Made by a program: the position numbers and the translations under genes. Positions 11,012 to 24,284 of a stretch of 64,000 nucleotides of DNA are shown one piece after another (the stretch's first letter is position 1; every line of letters begins with the position of its first letter). Under the pieces are notes generated by a model that made no database searches, was not told where the DNA came from, and saw nothing but the letters and a program-made list of their open reading frames with translations. Source of the stretch: Hygrocybe punicea (taxonomy: Eukaryota; Basidiomycota; Agaricomycetes; Agaricales; Hygrophoraceae); the NCBI GenBank assembly GCA_963556145.1, contig OY744471.1, positions 3,651,590-3,715,589 on the forward strand, in the 5' to 3' direction.

Positions 11012-11996
11012 GCGTCCAGGAGAAGTCGGAACAGACAATGATGGTGGTTGTGAGCAAGAACTCCCATGCTCAAGCGCTGACATTGCATACATGCAACACT
11101 TGTCCAGTGGCACCTCAAAAATATGGGGCTGCCTCAATACACCCTATGCACATGTTCTGAGACAATAAACATGTATTTTGAATGGCACTGCAACTAGTTA
11201 TTGTAGAAATACTGTATATACAGGGTGCACTACCCTACCCTATGAAAAATGCGTCAAATCACTCCAAAAATGGTGGGGCTGCATAGCCCTTGATGAGGGG
11301 ATCACGTACCTATCCACGATTTCTTTGTAGCTGCTGTAGTTATTGAGATATTCATCTCGCGAGCTGGGGGGGGGTTTGCGGCAGATTTCGGCGGATTTCA
11401 AGCTCCGCCAACCTTTCTGAAAACGGCAACTAATATCTTTCCAACTAGAGTCTGTGATGACCTCCATATGATTGCTTGGTTGAAATTTGTCCATCTTGTG
11501 AGTTCGTTTGTGTTGAATCGGGTATGTTTGACGCGAGTCAGTGATATATGAGTGACTCACTCACGCATGACTTGAACCTGCCGAAAAGGATTAACGTCGC
11601 GTGGGAAGATCTAAGATCGATCGTGATCTGAGTCAGTTCGGTGTTTCCCGGTTCTGTGTTTTTTGTTTTTTGTTTTTCTCGCTGGCCAAGTTCAAGGCTA
11701 TGTAACTTATGTTGTGCAAGCTCTTTCGCTCTTTTCTCGACCAGAAAACAATTGCTGACGTTTATCTTGTTTATTATCTTCCATAACAGACTAATACTGT
11801 TTAATCAGTCCTGAGTTTCTCCAATTGTGCAGAACAATAAGAAACGACTATTCCCCGATGTCATCTTTGTTTTCTCTTTTGTTCCAACAACCCCCCCGTA
11901 CGCGTGTGATTGACTACTGTCGAATCCTACATTTAGCTGTAAATGTAATCGCCCAATGATTTGATCCCACCACCTCTCTCTCTGCCACCGCCGTCC
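11012..11996. other. Intergenic; no gene seen
   Basis: It contains a C/G homopolymer near 11366-11375 and a hairpin-like GGCGGA...TCCGCC at about 11393-11412, followed by AT-rich sequence. It serves as 5' flank for the minus-strand gene ending at 11011 and the F-box gene at 11997. Confidence 0.45.
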
Positions 11997-14123
11997 ATGT
12001 CTCGTTGGTACCTTCCTCGTCCGGTCGCACCAATCGACCTCCTTCCAGTGGAACTCCTTGCCTACATCTTTGTTCTCACAACCCATGCCCCTCCAGATTG
12101 CGAGCCAACTACTACAGGTAAATTAATCAAGGACACTCCTCTGAGCCTCGACAGTATCACGACTCCCCTTGTGCTCACTTCCGTCAACAAACGATGGCGT
12201 AGAATCGCCTTGTCCACCTCCGCATTATGGACCAGCCTTTGTTTGACCATCGAGAATGTTGGTGTCTGTAGTGGTGGTGGTGGTGGTGGTGGTGAATGCA
12301 ACACCAGCATCCTTGCCCTCGATGGGCCAACCACGCTGGAAACAACCCACCTCACCACCTATCTCACGTTGTCTCGTAAATCTCCCGTCGACATACTCAT
12401 CGACGCCCGTGATCCAGAATGGGATTTCTCCGAAAACGAGTGAGTCATTCATATTTCATCTCTGTTTTTATATTTTATATTACACAGCATGCTCAACCCC
12501 GGCCCTCCCTACAGCGTCGAAATGGACTTGGAGGACCCAGATTACAATCCGTACATTCACCCATTCTCCTCAGCCCACATGAATACCGCCCTCGATCTTC
12601 TCCTTCCTCACGTCCACCGTTGGCGCTCTCTCACTATCCTCACAGACACTTGGTCACCCATGTACGCCGCCCTCGCACGGCTAAGCGGCGGCCTCAACTC
12701 CGGCGCACCCCTCCTCGAGACTCTTTCCCTAATGCGATGCAACCAATTCGCAAGCTACCCGTCTCAATTTCAGCCCAGCCACATGAAAGAACCAGCATTT
12801 TTACCCTTCGGAGGTGCCGTCTCGACAGGTACAACCAGCGCTCCCCTCCCTCGCTTACGCCATCTCAACCTCACAGGAGTGCACCTCGACTGGTCCGCTC
12901 TTCCCAATCTCCTCTCCTCAAGTGGACTGCGTACCCTCGAACTCTCATACCATTCCCGTGAAGTCCGCCCAAGCGCCAATCAGTTCTGTGAGATCCTCCA
13001 CGCTTGCTCAGGTCTTCACTCTCTCGTCTTGAACGCTTCCGGCCCTTTGATACCAAACGACGATGACGACAATAACGACGGTCACAACAGCACTATTGAA
13101 ATGGAACAATACGATGACATTTCCCCAATCTCCCTTCCATGCCTCGAAGAGCTTTGCCTTGGGTACACCTCTGCCTTCGATGGCTGTAAATTACTCAGCT
13201 TACTTGACGCGCCCAATGTCAAGGTGTTGACACTGGAGGACGCGACGCACCCTGCAGATCCCCAGGATGAGGACGCCGGATGCCTGTTAAGGTATCTCGC
13301 TACGGGCATACTGGATGCGGATGGAGCAGATCACCTAGAAACAAACGCAGAAGCAGAAGCAGAAACAGAAACAGAAGGCCCGAAGGACACGTCTCCTCCA
13401 ACCCATCCGGAAAGAGACATCACCGTAGCCGCCCAGGTCGATGGTTACCCACTGACACGCGAACACCCCGTATCGACACCGCTCTTCCCGTACCTCCGCG
13501 ATGTCACTCTCACGCGTGTGAAGGCCTGCCCCGGCCCATTCAAGGTCTTCTATGGTGCGCTGTGGTGTCTGGAGCGGCTGGAACTGGGGCATACCCCTGC
13601 TCATGCTGCAAGCGGGCTGTTACCGCAGCAACAGCAGCAGCAGAAGCCGAAGCACGGCGGAGGGAAAGGGGAGGAAGAAGGATGGAGAGGCGGAGGCGGA
13701 TGCCCGTGCCCATGCCCCAAATTAAACACCCTGTGCGCTCGGGGCGCACACGTTGACCTCGATTTCATCGTAGGGGGGCTAGTGCGCGGCCGCGCGGAGG
13801 CGTGGGCGGGTGCTGAGGTGGAGGGTGGGGTATGTTGTGCGATTAAGGATGTGGAGATCTATGTGGGCGGTGAAGGCGCGTGTGCGGAGGGGGTTGTGGA
13901 GGAGGTTCATGTTGTGAAGGTGCAGGGTACGGCTGTGAAGGTGTTCCGGCCGGCAGCGGTGGTGATGTCGTGTGGAAGAGAGAGCGGACGCGAGGAGCCG
14001 GCGCTGCAGTGTGATGTCAGTGCTAGTCCTTTCGCTGACCCTTTCGCTGATGGAGGGGCGTTCAACGACCCCGCTTTCGATGAGTATTGTGAGCGTCGCA
14101 GAGACATGACATTCCATTTATGA
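11997..14123 (+). CDS. F-box protein with leucine-rich C-terminal region
   Basis: Two exons (11997-12439 and 12488-14123) joined by a 48-nt GT-AG intron give 692 residues. The start is the first ATG, at MSRWYLPRP. An F-box lies at residues about 12-75 (PIDLLPVELLAYIF, then VLTSVNKRWRRIALSTSALW), the usual agaricomycete pattern in which the F-box binds Skp1 in an SCF ubiquitin ligase. The remainder has irregular leucine-rich segments (LRHLNLTGVHLDWSALPNLL; LEELCLGYT) likely to form the substrate-binding face. Low-complexity insertions are present: a run of glycines from GGT repeats (12272-12294), an Ala-Glu-Thr repeat (13345-13377) and a Gln run (about 13625-13645). The substrate cannot be inferred. 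Confidence 0.8.
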
Positions 14124-15019
14124 ACGGAGGATTACAATCATTGTTGCAAGAGCAGGACATCATTTTTACTGTATGTTTCTTACCCAAGACCAAGTGTAGC
14201 AATTACAGACCAATTCAATATGTTGGTGGGGGGGGAACATGCGCCCAGAAAAATTCCAGTGGTAAAGGAGTTGACAATTGTATACAACAAAATACATGCA
14301 CCCGATCGAGTAACGAGCTTTAATTCGTGGTTGTTATCCCGCCACAAGTCCGTGATCGGCGGGCTTTCGTAGATCTTTCCTTGGCATTGGTGCCATGAAG
14401 GGTAGAGTGACGTTAGAAACACGATAATATTGCCGTGCATCGGCACGAAAGGTGTTGAACCCTCTTGCAGTTCTTTGATTACCGCCAATATCCCGCCAGT
14501 CGCTTTTGACTAGACCTATAAATATCAGACGACGAAACGGCCATGTCGAAACCCGAACCCCCCGTTCGTTTGAATTACGCGTCCAGTCCTATTGTTGGGT
14601 GGGGTTGGGGGTTGGGGAAGTACATCAAACGTTTGGCGTAGAAAGTGGTATTTCTTCCCCTTTACGCCTGGGCTTCTTGTCTGCTTGAAAGAAGACAGAA
14701 GTGCCGAGACCGTCAACATCTTTTGGGGATAAGAAGTGACGTTTTGCCTTTCCGGTCGGGGACTCGGCCGAAAGGTGCAGTCGGCATAAGAGAAGAACGG
14801 TCACGATTGGTCACGATGAGCCTGAGCCGCAGCTGGAGTGAGTGTGATGATGTATCGTGAATGATGAGGACGGTGCCGATACCGGTACCCGATCCTGTTC
14901 ACCGATCCTGGTGGGGTCAACGGTCATCAAAAACGACCCTGCGTTACCGAAGCCAAATCATATTCGCGTGGGCGGCAAGAGAGAGAGGGAGAGGGAGACA
15001 TCACGGTGGCACTATTGAC

Positions 15020-15069
15020 TCGTTGTCGTTGTCGTCGTCGTTGTCGTCGTTGTCGTTGTTGTTGTTGTG
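15020..15069. repeat. (GTT/GTC)n microsatellite
   Basis: An imperfect trinucleotide run of CGTTGTCGTTGTCG type, about 50 bp, in non-coding sequence. Confidence 0.8.
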
Positions 15070-15578
15070 CGAATTGGAAATACTACCCAAAAGTATGATG
15101 TTATTTACTTGAAACACAATGGCATCTGGCAAATGATAAACATTGAATGTAACAAACAGGGCTGCTGCTGCTGCTGTGGTGTACTTGCTGCGTGCGCTTT
15201 CGAATTCGAAAACCAAGTAACCAAGCAAAATATCTTTCGTACCCCCCCGACATGTGGGCGCCAGGTTTGAGATTCGACCCGTTTTTGTTGTTCGTTATGG
15301 TTGTTGTTGTTGTTCTAAGTTCGAACAATCTGCGCAATTATCAAATTGGTCTGACAGTGCTTCCTCTAGGGCGGCAGTGGCGGCGGGGGGTGTGAGGGGG
15401 GTTTTGAGCGCAGAGGTGACAGAAGCAAAAGAGGCCAACGGGCCTGAGGTTCCAATATCCGTTTTTTTCGACACGCCAACGATCAACCTTGTACAGGCAT
15501 GACGGTTGCTGATGGACCGCCATAAAGATTCCCATTCTTAATCCAAACGAAACCTATGCATCCTGTCAGCCGAAAGTG

Positions 15579-15640
15579 GTGCGTGTGTGTGTGTAGTGTA
15601 GTAAAGGTGTGTGCATGCGTACGTGCGTGCGTGTGTAAAG
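15579..15640. repeat. GT-rich microsatellite
   Basis: Interrupted (GT)n with GTGC and GTAG variants, in non-coding sequence. Confidence 0.75.
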
Positions 15641-17158
15641 CTTAAGCGCGTGGGTGTCGTCAAGTTTTTGCGAGGAATCGCCGGTGATGAAGGTGGGCGT
15701 CGTAAATGTTACACATAAAAGACCATGCTTGTTGGGGCATCGCAGCTGAGGGCGGGTCTCGGTCTGGTCGTCGTTTCGACGACGGGTTGGTTAGGTGGAG
15801 TTGGGGTTGGTTGGTTGGGTCACGGTGGTCAACGGGCGTGGTGGGTGTTTTTTTTTTGCCCTGATTTGATGCGAACACAATCAATTATAGCGCGCGTTGA
15901 TGAATTGTACTCAACTTTATATGATACTAACGACGTCAGCTTTAGCGGTTGATCGCCGTCCGACAGTCGTCAACCTGTTGAATTCCAACCATCAAAAAAC
16001 AACATCAACAGTTCGATATTTCAGGCTTTCAACGTTTTCAAGCCTTGAGCCGCCGATATCATCTAGATAAGCTGGGCCCCGGTCTTCAGCCACTTGGACT
16101 CGGCTGCGAGGTGCCAGAGATGAGCCTGAGACGGGTTAATAATAATGCCATGTGCTTACATTACTTCGACCGTCGAAAGACCCAAACGAAGTAGACACAA
16201 GGGGTTTTGTCGAAACAAACATCAGTTTTAATAATGTCAGACGTCTTTCGCTTTCATAAATGGTATAGCCGTGCATATCAACGGGCCATCGGGGATATCA
16301 AGGACCTGGTGCCCCACACCCCCGCTGAGATGAGGTGGGTTCATAACTAGTTGACTGTTGGGGGTAAGAAGCACTGGGACGCCAGGAGAAACAAAAGATA
16401 CGCGTTTTACGAACCTTGAAAGCTTTTCGCCTCGGACTTGAAGTCTTAGAGCTGTGCATGTCAGCGGCCAATCCGGGTCCTGGTCCTTGGGCTTGGTCTT
16501 GGGTCCAGGCTGCCATTCAGGTCATCATACATAGGTAACATCAAACACAGGGCTGGTATCGGCAACGGTAAAGTGTTCGAGGTTTACCCGTGGTTGGCCC
16601 GGGAGAAAATGTTTTATTGACAATACAAGGCTCGACATATATGAATCTGTGACACGTGATTGTACACGTTTTTTTTGCTCAAAAAAATACAATGTACAAC
16701 GACGACGGCAGTGTATAGAGGGAGAGTCACAGACTGTCAAAACACTACTAATACTAACAGCCCGTGCTACCAGGAAGGTGGATCCTTAAATAATAATGCG
16801 GGGGAAAGATAATGGTAATATAGATATAATGCTTTGATACAAGCCACGACTCCGAGTCGCAAAACCCATGCAAGTGGATTGGATGAGATATCAGACAGTG
16901 TTCCGTAGGGATTGTTGGTAGTGGGATAGGTAACCCAGATAATAACAAGCGGACAGACAGCGAAAGAAGAAAAAAGAAGAAAAACGAGAGATAAGAAGAA
17001 AAAAAGTCCCACAACCGGATAGCAAGAGAGTGAACATAAAGATAAGTGGCCAACGGGAGGCCAGAGGGCTATGGGCCGTTTTGCTTTTGGGTGGCTGCAG
17101 GAGCCCAGGCAGTAATCCGTTCAGGAGAAACGTCCAAAATGGCGCACGTGGCCAATGG

Positions 17159-20100
17159 TCATGGCGATGTAATAAGACCCTCCATCTTCGGAAACGACGA
17201 CGGCGAATTATACGCGCCTTCCCCACCAACGCTCCTCCCGCGAATATCGGGTGGCGGCTGAGAAAACTCGGGCGAAAACAGTGTCACATCTACACCATTC
17301 CCATCGCTGAACAGCGCCATCACCTCGTCAGGGGACAAATACAGATGCGGGTCCGGCCTTATGATGTCCATCCCCATCCCATTCGACCCGTCCACGAATG
17401 GTGAGGCTCTCGGTGCAGGGGATCCACTGCTCACACCAATACCACCTCCATCAACGCTATTATGTCGATTGGAATACGGCTGGCGAAGCAATGGCGGGCC
17501 CTGGATGACTGGACTTGCGGTCTGGCGCGTGGATGACGCCATCGACGATGGTGGTGAATACGAAGGCCCACTCCTCGGTGGACTGCCTTCATTGTTGTTG
17601 TTCATGTCGACAAAGAGCTCAAACGCGGAAAACCGTTCGGGGCTGCTGTGCTGCGACACCGAATCGCCGCTGTGTGTTGATCTGGAGCGGGAAGTGTGCG
17701 TCTTCTTGGGGACGGGTCTGATCCATGGTGGGCGGGTGTTATCCGAGAGGCCATTCGAACGGGTGGATGACTCAAGGGGTATTTGTGTGACTGTTGTGTT
17801 TTTTTTTTGTTAGAAGTGCCACGTTAGGCCATAAAAATAAAAAACGCACGTCGGCAGAACTCCTCCATGAGGTCTCCAGAGCGGACGCCACAGACGTATC
17901 GGCCGCTGAAGCGGCGCAAAAGGCCCATACATGATCGGAGAGCGTCAAGCGAAGGCTGGATCAGGTACTGCAAGTTCTCCGATTTGCAGTTCAAGAGGAT
18001 AGCGACCAGGGTGCGCCCTGCCTGCGTCAGTTGGTGTATTACATGCACACCATCTGTTTAAAAAAAGTTATTAACAACTGAGACCCACTTCGAGACGACG
18101 ACGACAACGACGACTCACAATACGTCATCAAACCCTTGGTCGCGATATGCAGATGCGCGACGACGAGTTGCACCGCGCACCTATGCGCCCCTGCCATCGC
18201 CTCCCTCTCAATATCACACTGTTCTTCATCCCCAACGCCCACTCCCGCAACCGCAGCAGCATTCCTCTCCGCCACAAAATCAGAAAACCGTTGCCGGTGA
18301 ATCAGCAGCCTAACAAACTGCTCCGCACAATGTAGCCTCTCCGCCTGCGTCACCCGGATCGCATCTTCGCTCGCAAGTGTCTCCGGGGTATACGCCCAAT
18401 ACGGCGACACCGATCTGTGGATCTCGTCCAACAGCGCCTCCTCCTCCCGCATATCTCGCTGCCTTCGTGACCCAAAAAGCATGGAGTTGGCGCGAATGAG
18501 GAAGGGCGAGGAGGACCGAATGTTGCGTGCTGGTGGTGCGTCGACGACGGATTCCATTACGACGAGGATCCGCAGTGCACATACGAATGCGTTCATCCGG
18601 CACTCGGTCCCTGGTGGGGGCGAAGACACGCCGTCCCGGGTGATGAACTCGTCGTCAACGGGTGAAGGTTCACCAACGTCGCAGTCTTTCAGCCGAATCA
18701 TCGGAGGTCTTCCGAAATGGGCAGCGAGCTGCTTGTCCCAGATGTAAACGCACCAAAATGTGCGTTTCCTGACTTCGTCCTCGATGGAGTCGAAGAGGTC
18801 ATAGGTGTCGGATGTGCGGTGGAGGCCCGCGTCGATGGAGACGGTGATGGCTTCCGAGAGGAGGGCGGCTGCTTTTGAGAGCTTGCCCAGGCCGACTGCG
18901 TAGACGGCCGCGATGAGGTCTGCTTGGATTGTGTAGAGGGTGGGGCGGTCGGAGATTGGGAGGGTTCGAAGACGGCCGAGAAGTTCGAACCAATGAGCAC
19001 CAGCGGAGACGCCGTCGTTGGGATCAGCACGGACGCGGGGGTCGTCCATGTGACGGGAGGCGAGGCAGCAGATTGATACGATGAAGGCAGCGAAACCTGG
19101 TTCACCCCATTTCTGGGGATTTCCATAATCCTATTCACCAAAGGAAGAAATGTTGGCGTTCCATAACAACAGGTAACAAAAAGAGAGAGAAACTCACGGT
19201 GAGGAAAGAAGGAACATGCAAAAAAGGAAGAACGTAATATGATGTGGATAAGTAGCATTGCACGAGACTATTGTTTGGGGAAGTAATGTGAGATGAGTGT
19301 AGTGGGAGAGGTGAGCAAAACAGACCTGTCCATGAGTTCGGGAACGATGTATGAAGTGATGAGGCGCCACAATGTTTCTGGATTAATATCGGTGCGTCTT
19401 GGGGTACGATTTGGAAACCAATCGGGAGAGCATTTCCCATTTGTCCATGAAGAGTCTGTATGTGGACTTGATTCACGGTTTGGACATGGGGAGTGGCGTT
19501 CGACAAGGACGTCGAGAAGAGGGAGACCGGAAGTCTCACCCTGCCACCTTGTGTAGCCTTCGTCGTCGAAATAAAGATATGGGGTAAGAGACAGGCGAGA
19601 TGAATCTTCGACAAGGTGGTCGGACATGAGAGTTCCTTGGGAACCCATTAAAGAACGAAAAGAGCCGTGCGGACTTTGTTGTCGGTCGCCAGGTTTTACG
19701 TCTTGGAAATGAGTAGAGGGATTGAGGAGAGGGAAGACGTGTAGGGAAGGTGGTGGTATTCCTGAGGGGTAAGGGGAGATGAAGGGGGCGAGGGGACTAG
19801 AGTTTGAGTCCATTGGGGAGAGAGTTCCAGCGGGTACGTTTGAATTACCACCTGCGGAAAGGACGGCTGGGGGAATTGCCTGGATTAGGGTTTCGAGGTG
19901 ATGCATCCTATCTTCCAAGGTTGCTGTTCGTCTATCGAGATGATTGGTAAGAATATGTGAGGTCGAGAGAGGAAGAAGAGAGACGTACTTTGATTTGTGT
20001 GGATGAGAGCGTTTGCAAGGCTCTTCGAAAGTGCAAGGCGAGCCTGCGGAGAGACAGGCTTGACAAGGGTGACCCTCGTCGCATTTTATCCGCCTTCGAC

Positions 20101-20243
20101 GACAGCGATCACAAGCTCTGGCGACAATGTGAGGAAGAGCATTAGAACGGTGCAGAAAAGAGGTCGAACCTGCTAAGTTTGAAGCGTCTTTCCTTGAGGA
20201 TTGACGAGGAAGATTTCTCTGAGTCGTGGTCGTCTTGGGGCAT
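17159..20243 (-). CDS. Zn2Cys6 fungal transcription factor, XlnR-like organisation
   Basis: Seven exons on the minus strand: 20243-20170, 20117-19989, 19931-19326, 19267-19198, 19130-18119, 18053-17850 and 17790-17159. Every junction is GT-AG with matching phase, giving 908 residues. The N-terminus carries a Zn2Cys6 cluster ([12 protein letters not shown], then C-x2-C-x6-C), a basic linker (KRSHPHKSK) and a short coiled coil ([13 protein letters not shown]). A PF04082-type regulatory domain spans the middle ([44 protein letters not shown]). The last exon is Ser/Pro-rich and probably an activation region. Such factors bind CGG-type sites as dimers in the nucleus. The closest resemblance I recall is to XlnR-like regulators of polysaccharide use, but the target is not inferable from this window. 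Confidence 0.88.
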
Positions 20244-23200
20244 TGTTTTGGAGTTGAGGAGATGTTCTATGTTTGTGTTTAAGAGTGCAGCACATCCGGT
20301 ATGATATACCGATTCTTGGGGGCTACCGGTACAAGGGTCAGTGTATTACGTAACGAGATCTGATCGACCCTTTTTCGATCGAAGTGAACGATGAAACTCT
20401 TTTTTTATTTCCGGTTAAGAACAAAGATCAACCGGCAAATGTTCGATTTCCCTTTACATAAAATATATCGTGGCTCGTACAGCAACCGTGAAACCATTTC
20501 CAGTAACTACTCTCCACATTATTAAAACGCCTTTAGGAACAACTCCTCAATCCTGAAACCACAACCACACACTCTGCCTGCCAGTGCCAAAACCCGCCGT
20601 TGCTAGGCAGGGCACAGCACGCTCTCACTGGAGGGCATCGCGGCCATGACACTAGGGCTGATCTTCATTCCTCCGCACATCGTTGACGGGGATATCATGA
20701 TCAAAACCCAACGCCGACACGTGTCTCCGCTTCCTATCACAGTCATCTTCTCTCGATCTTCTCCATTCTTTTCCCGCGTGAGATTCCACTCTGCCATCAA
20801 CGAGCCTTCGACGCACCCTGTAAAACTCAAACAACCCTCCACTTCTTCATCCGCCGCATATCGATGTGGGGAAATATATATTAAAATTTATCCTCACCCC
20901 CTCCCCCGCCCGCGGTTGCCTGCGACAACAACAACGGCGCTTGCGCCACCAAATGATAATGATGAACGATGGCTGCGGCTGAGGGGAAAAAAAAAGTACC
21001 TAGAGCTTCTACAGAAGCCGGATATCCGTTTTGAGAACTGTCTTGGGAGCCGCGTGCGCGCGCGTGTCAGGTCACACGCTCGTAACTAAACAGGTCACCT
21101 TCCTTTGGGTTTGCTTCTTAGGCTCTTGACACGAATTCCTTTCGTTGCCAGGTCCTTTCACGATCACGCGTCACGCTCACTGGCCAAAACAGCGTTGATC
21201 GGCCGAGTTCGCGTGCTCCTCCCATGTCAGGACAGTACCGGCACCGTCAATGTCCGTCATATTTTTTGGGGCTTTAATGATGGGTGATATGATGATCTGA
21301 GAGCCAACAGTTAAAAACCATATGCCTCTTGGGTGGTTTTTGCCCAATTTAGCTGGCTTGGGGGCAGCATTCCATAAAGACCATAGCGACGCGTCAAAAC
21401 CACTTCGACATCATCCCCATCATATCAAAAACCACGCGACAGCGACGACCACGACTCGCTCGAAGAAGCCCATGCTCCCGGAACACCACCGATACCCCCA
21501 CCATGGTGTGACGATTTGGTAACGCCGTTTCGCCCAGGCCAGAGTCTGGCCTTGATGTGGTTGCGATACTCAATCTTCCTTTTCAAACTTGTCGTGATTA
21601 CGACGAGAATAATAAAAAAACCTCTGTCTGAATCCGAGTTCACCATATGCCACCAGTGTGGATACTTCACGCGGCCTGCAGTTCCTCAAACGTCGAATAG
21701 CAACAAGTATCAAGTTCAAGCGATGTCAAAATCTTGAAGCAGCTCGCCTCGACATATTAAATAGATCAAGCCTTGACTCAGAGCCGCATTGGTTTCAGAA
21801 CTCAGGGACATGATAGGAAAAAAAATACAACAACATATATACGTATCTATGGAGCATAACGGAGGAGAACAAAAGAGAAGCAGCTGAAAATTCATTTTTA
21901 TTTCGTTGCGCAAGATCTACAGCTCCAAGCTACATGTATATCTATCTATGTGCATGCAAGACTCAAAAGAAATGATCTTAAACAAAAGGTCGGAACCAAC
22001 AACTCGGAACCCCCCCATATATTCAAGCTCAATTAGATCACCGGGGGGGTAGTCCTGAAGGGGCGGGCCCTTACAACTTTGTACATAATCCTCCCACGTT
22101 TTGCAGGACTGTGGGGTCGGAATCACGATCGATTACCAGATCTGTAAATTGGTAATTTGCAGAAAAGGGTAGTTTCTATTTGGTTTTGCTTTGGCTTTCT
22201 CCTCGGGCACGTCGGTTTAGGTTTAGGCTAGTTAGACTACCATCATCGAATTGCAGATCGGGGGAATTAAGAAAAACCACTGACATGGCCTTACATACAA
22301 TCCAAGTCGCCGTGCCGTGGTACATGGTCATCGCTCCGTTGTTTCTGTTGTCGTTTACCCACCCGCGGATCAAGGCTAACAAAACAAAACGACACCAAGT
22401 CCCGCCTACTGACTCCATGCTTGCTACCCGGCAAGGTGGTTTCTGATGATGCCGCATGACACCAAGTTTTAGGTAGAAATATAACTTTCAAAAAAAATAA
22501 TGCTTACAGCTGTACACCAAGCAACCGCCTTCCGACATGTGCAATGTTCACGAGTCCTCTCAAAATCGCGGCAGCGGCGGCGGGTGAAATAGTAGCCTAG
22601 GGTTGAAACACACCACCCATCATCCCCGAGAAACAAATCCACGGGAGGCGGAGGAATTCTTTGTACGTACCCACCGTACCGTACCCACGACCCGTCGTCC
22701 AGATGCAAATGTCAAAAAACACTTTGAAAAAAAAAGAAGCAAACAAAACGAGATGAGACAGCAACAACAAGTAGCAGAGGTAGCAGAGGGTGTGTCGTGC
22801 AACTTATTAGACAGACATGCATATCCATCCCCCCCCTTCCCGCCATCGCCGCCGCCTCTTCTTTCCTACTTCGTATCACGAGCGCTCGTCACAATCGAAA
22901 TTCTAGAACTCAAGAAGACGTTTAGAGATCAAGAATCCCGCCAAATGAAATCAAAAAACAAAACACATATGTTCGGGGGGAAAAAAAATTAAATCACATA
23001 CGTTCAGGCGACAAAAGAAAAAAACTGCAGGGTCAAGCTATGGGACAGATGGGAGGTCCACGTCGAGTCTTTGGATCGGTGTGCTTTTGCATTTGGTGGC
23101 AGATCGTTCGAACGTGAGCCTATGTGGGAGAATGTGCGCCATCGACATATTCCCTCGGGCTTTCAAAGTCCTCAGTGTCACCCGACAACCGTGTCAATCG

Positions 23201-23332
23201 ATCCTTCCCATGAGGGATGATACGCATGGATAATGCATCTGCATCCAAAGACCCACCCCACCATCATACCAACGTGAGTTTGAAGAAGTCGACTCAAATG
23301 GATTATATCAGAGGCAAGGGAAGAAAATCTGT

Positions 23333-23365
23333 GGTCGTCGTCGTCGTCGCCGTCGCCGTCGTCGT
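23333..23365. repeat. (GTC/GCC)n microsatellite
   Basis: A short run of GTCGTCGTCGCCGTCGCCGTC type in non-coding sequence. Confidence 0.75.
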
Positions 23366-23864
23366 AGGAAGACAAAGAAGATAGAAGATAGATGAACAGA
23401 ACAATTGACTGTGGGATCCATACGATACGGTCTTGGGGTTGAATACAGCACCCTGCATACGTTGGAAGATTATGCAAGTCCTCGAAGAAAAACACCGTTT
23501 ATCGTGGAGAGATCTGGAAGAAAATGGCCATAGCGAATTCCCCCCAACGAAGGGCCAGCAAAACCACGCGTCAAGTTGTCGTCTTCCTGTCGTAAGTCAG
23601 CGTTTCCCCCAATGACCCAAAGCTTGCACCCCAGCATTAGTCCGATTTTTTCGCCTTGCAGTGGTGTATCATGTAGCACGTCTGGAACTGCGTCAGGAAC
23701 TCCCCGAAGAATTCTTTTGTTCCTCGGAACCGCTGCTGATCGTCGTCAACTGGAGAGTGAACGATGACGCCGATTTGACAGACAGTATGAATGGTATGTT
23801 ACCTCATCAGATGATCAACACTGAAGATCTATTCCCCCAACAATCAAAACTTAATGGTATATAT

Positions 23865-24284
23865 CTAAGCTGTCATTGATATCTTTGAGCTCGAGCTTGA
23901 GCTTCTCTCACCTTCGTACTTCGCAAGCAGCTGCCGATTTCGGGCGGAACCGAGCGAAATGGTAACCAGCAGCCCATTCGAGCACCTCTTCTGTTGTTGC
24001 TGCCTTCTCCAGTTCCAGATATATCCACACTCCGTAGGATTCGGACACGGGTATGTTCCAACCGGAGGGGCAACAAGGATATTACCCATACCAAGCCCCA
24101 AGAAAGGTCTGCCTAGACTCCCAAATTCGTTCGTCCAGCTGACTGACGTCCACAGGCCAAATTCTATGCCTATGATCATCAGATTATTATTAATCGTAAT
24201 CAGAATAAAAATTGCTTGTCCGAATCCATCAAATCCCATACGTCCCTCCATCGTCATCTTCCAATCATCCACCGACCAGAACAT
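23865..24284 (-). CDS. Possible small protein of 139 residues, weakly supported
   Basis: A single minus-strand frame starting with ATG (MFWSVDDWKMTMEGRM). It has one hydrophobic stretch (FGQAIFILITINNNLMII) near residues 21-40, a Gly/Pro-rich middle, a Gln run and a Ser-rich end. No family is recognised, no introns were identified and no regulatory signal is clear. It could equally be a chance frame in non-coding DNA. Confidence 0.2.
   Translation of the reverse strand: MFWSVDDWKMTMEGRMGFDGFGQAIFILITINNNLMIIGIEFGLWTSVSWTNEFGSLGRPFLGLGMGNILVAPPVGTYPCPNPTECGYIWNWRRQQQQKRCSNGLLVTISLGSARNRQLLAKYEGERSSSSSSKISMTA

Larger units (their letters stand above)
14124..17158. other. Long intergenic region, no gene supported
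   Basis: Three kilobases without a convincing coding frame. It contains several microsatellites (listed separately), runs of G and T, and AT-rich stretches. Short open frames lack family resemblance, splice context or codon bias. It may hold the 3' UTRs of both flanking genes, which converge here. Confidence 0.5.

Noticed and set aside
14180..14488. Minus-strand frame of 102 codons downstream of the F-box gene
   Set aside because: No family motif, no coherent exon partner and a composition typical of AT-rich non-coding DNA.
15020..15069. Trinucleotide repeat considered as a CRISPR-like or regulatory array
   Set aside because: It is a simple microsatellite with no unique spacers, and the genome is fungal.
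20603..20842. Minus-strand frame of 79 codons upstream of the Zn2Cys6 gene
   Set aside because: A short, Met/Ser-rich frame with no motif; an upstream ORF or small gene cannot be argued.
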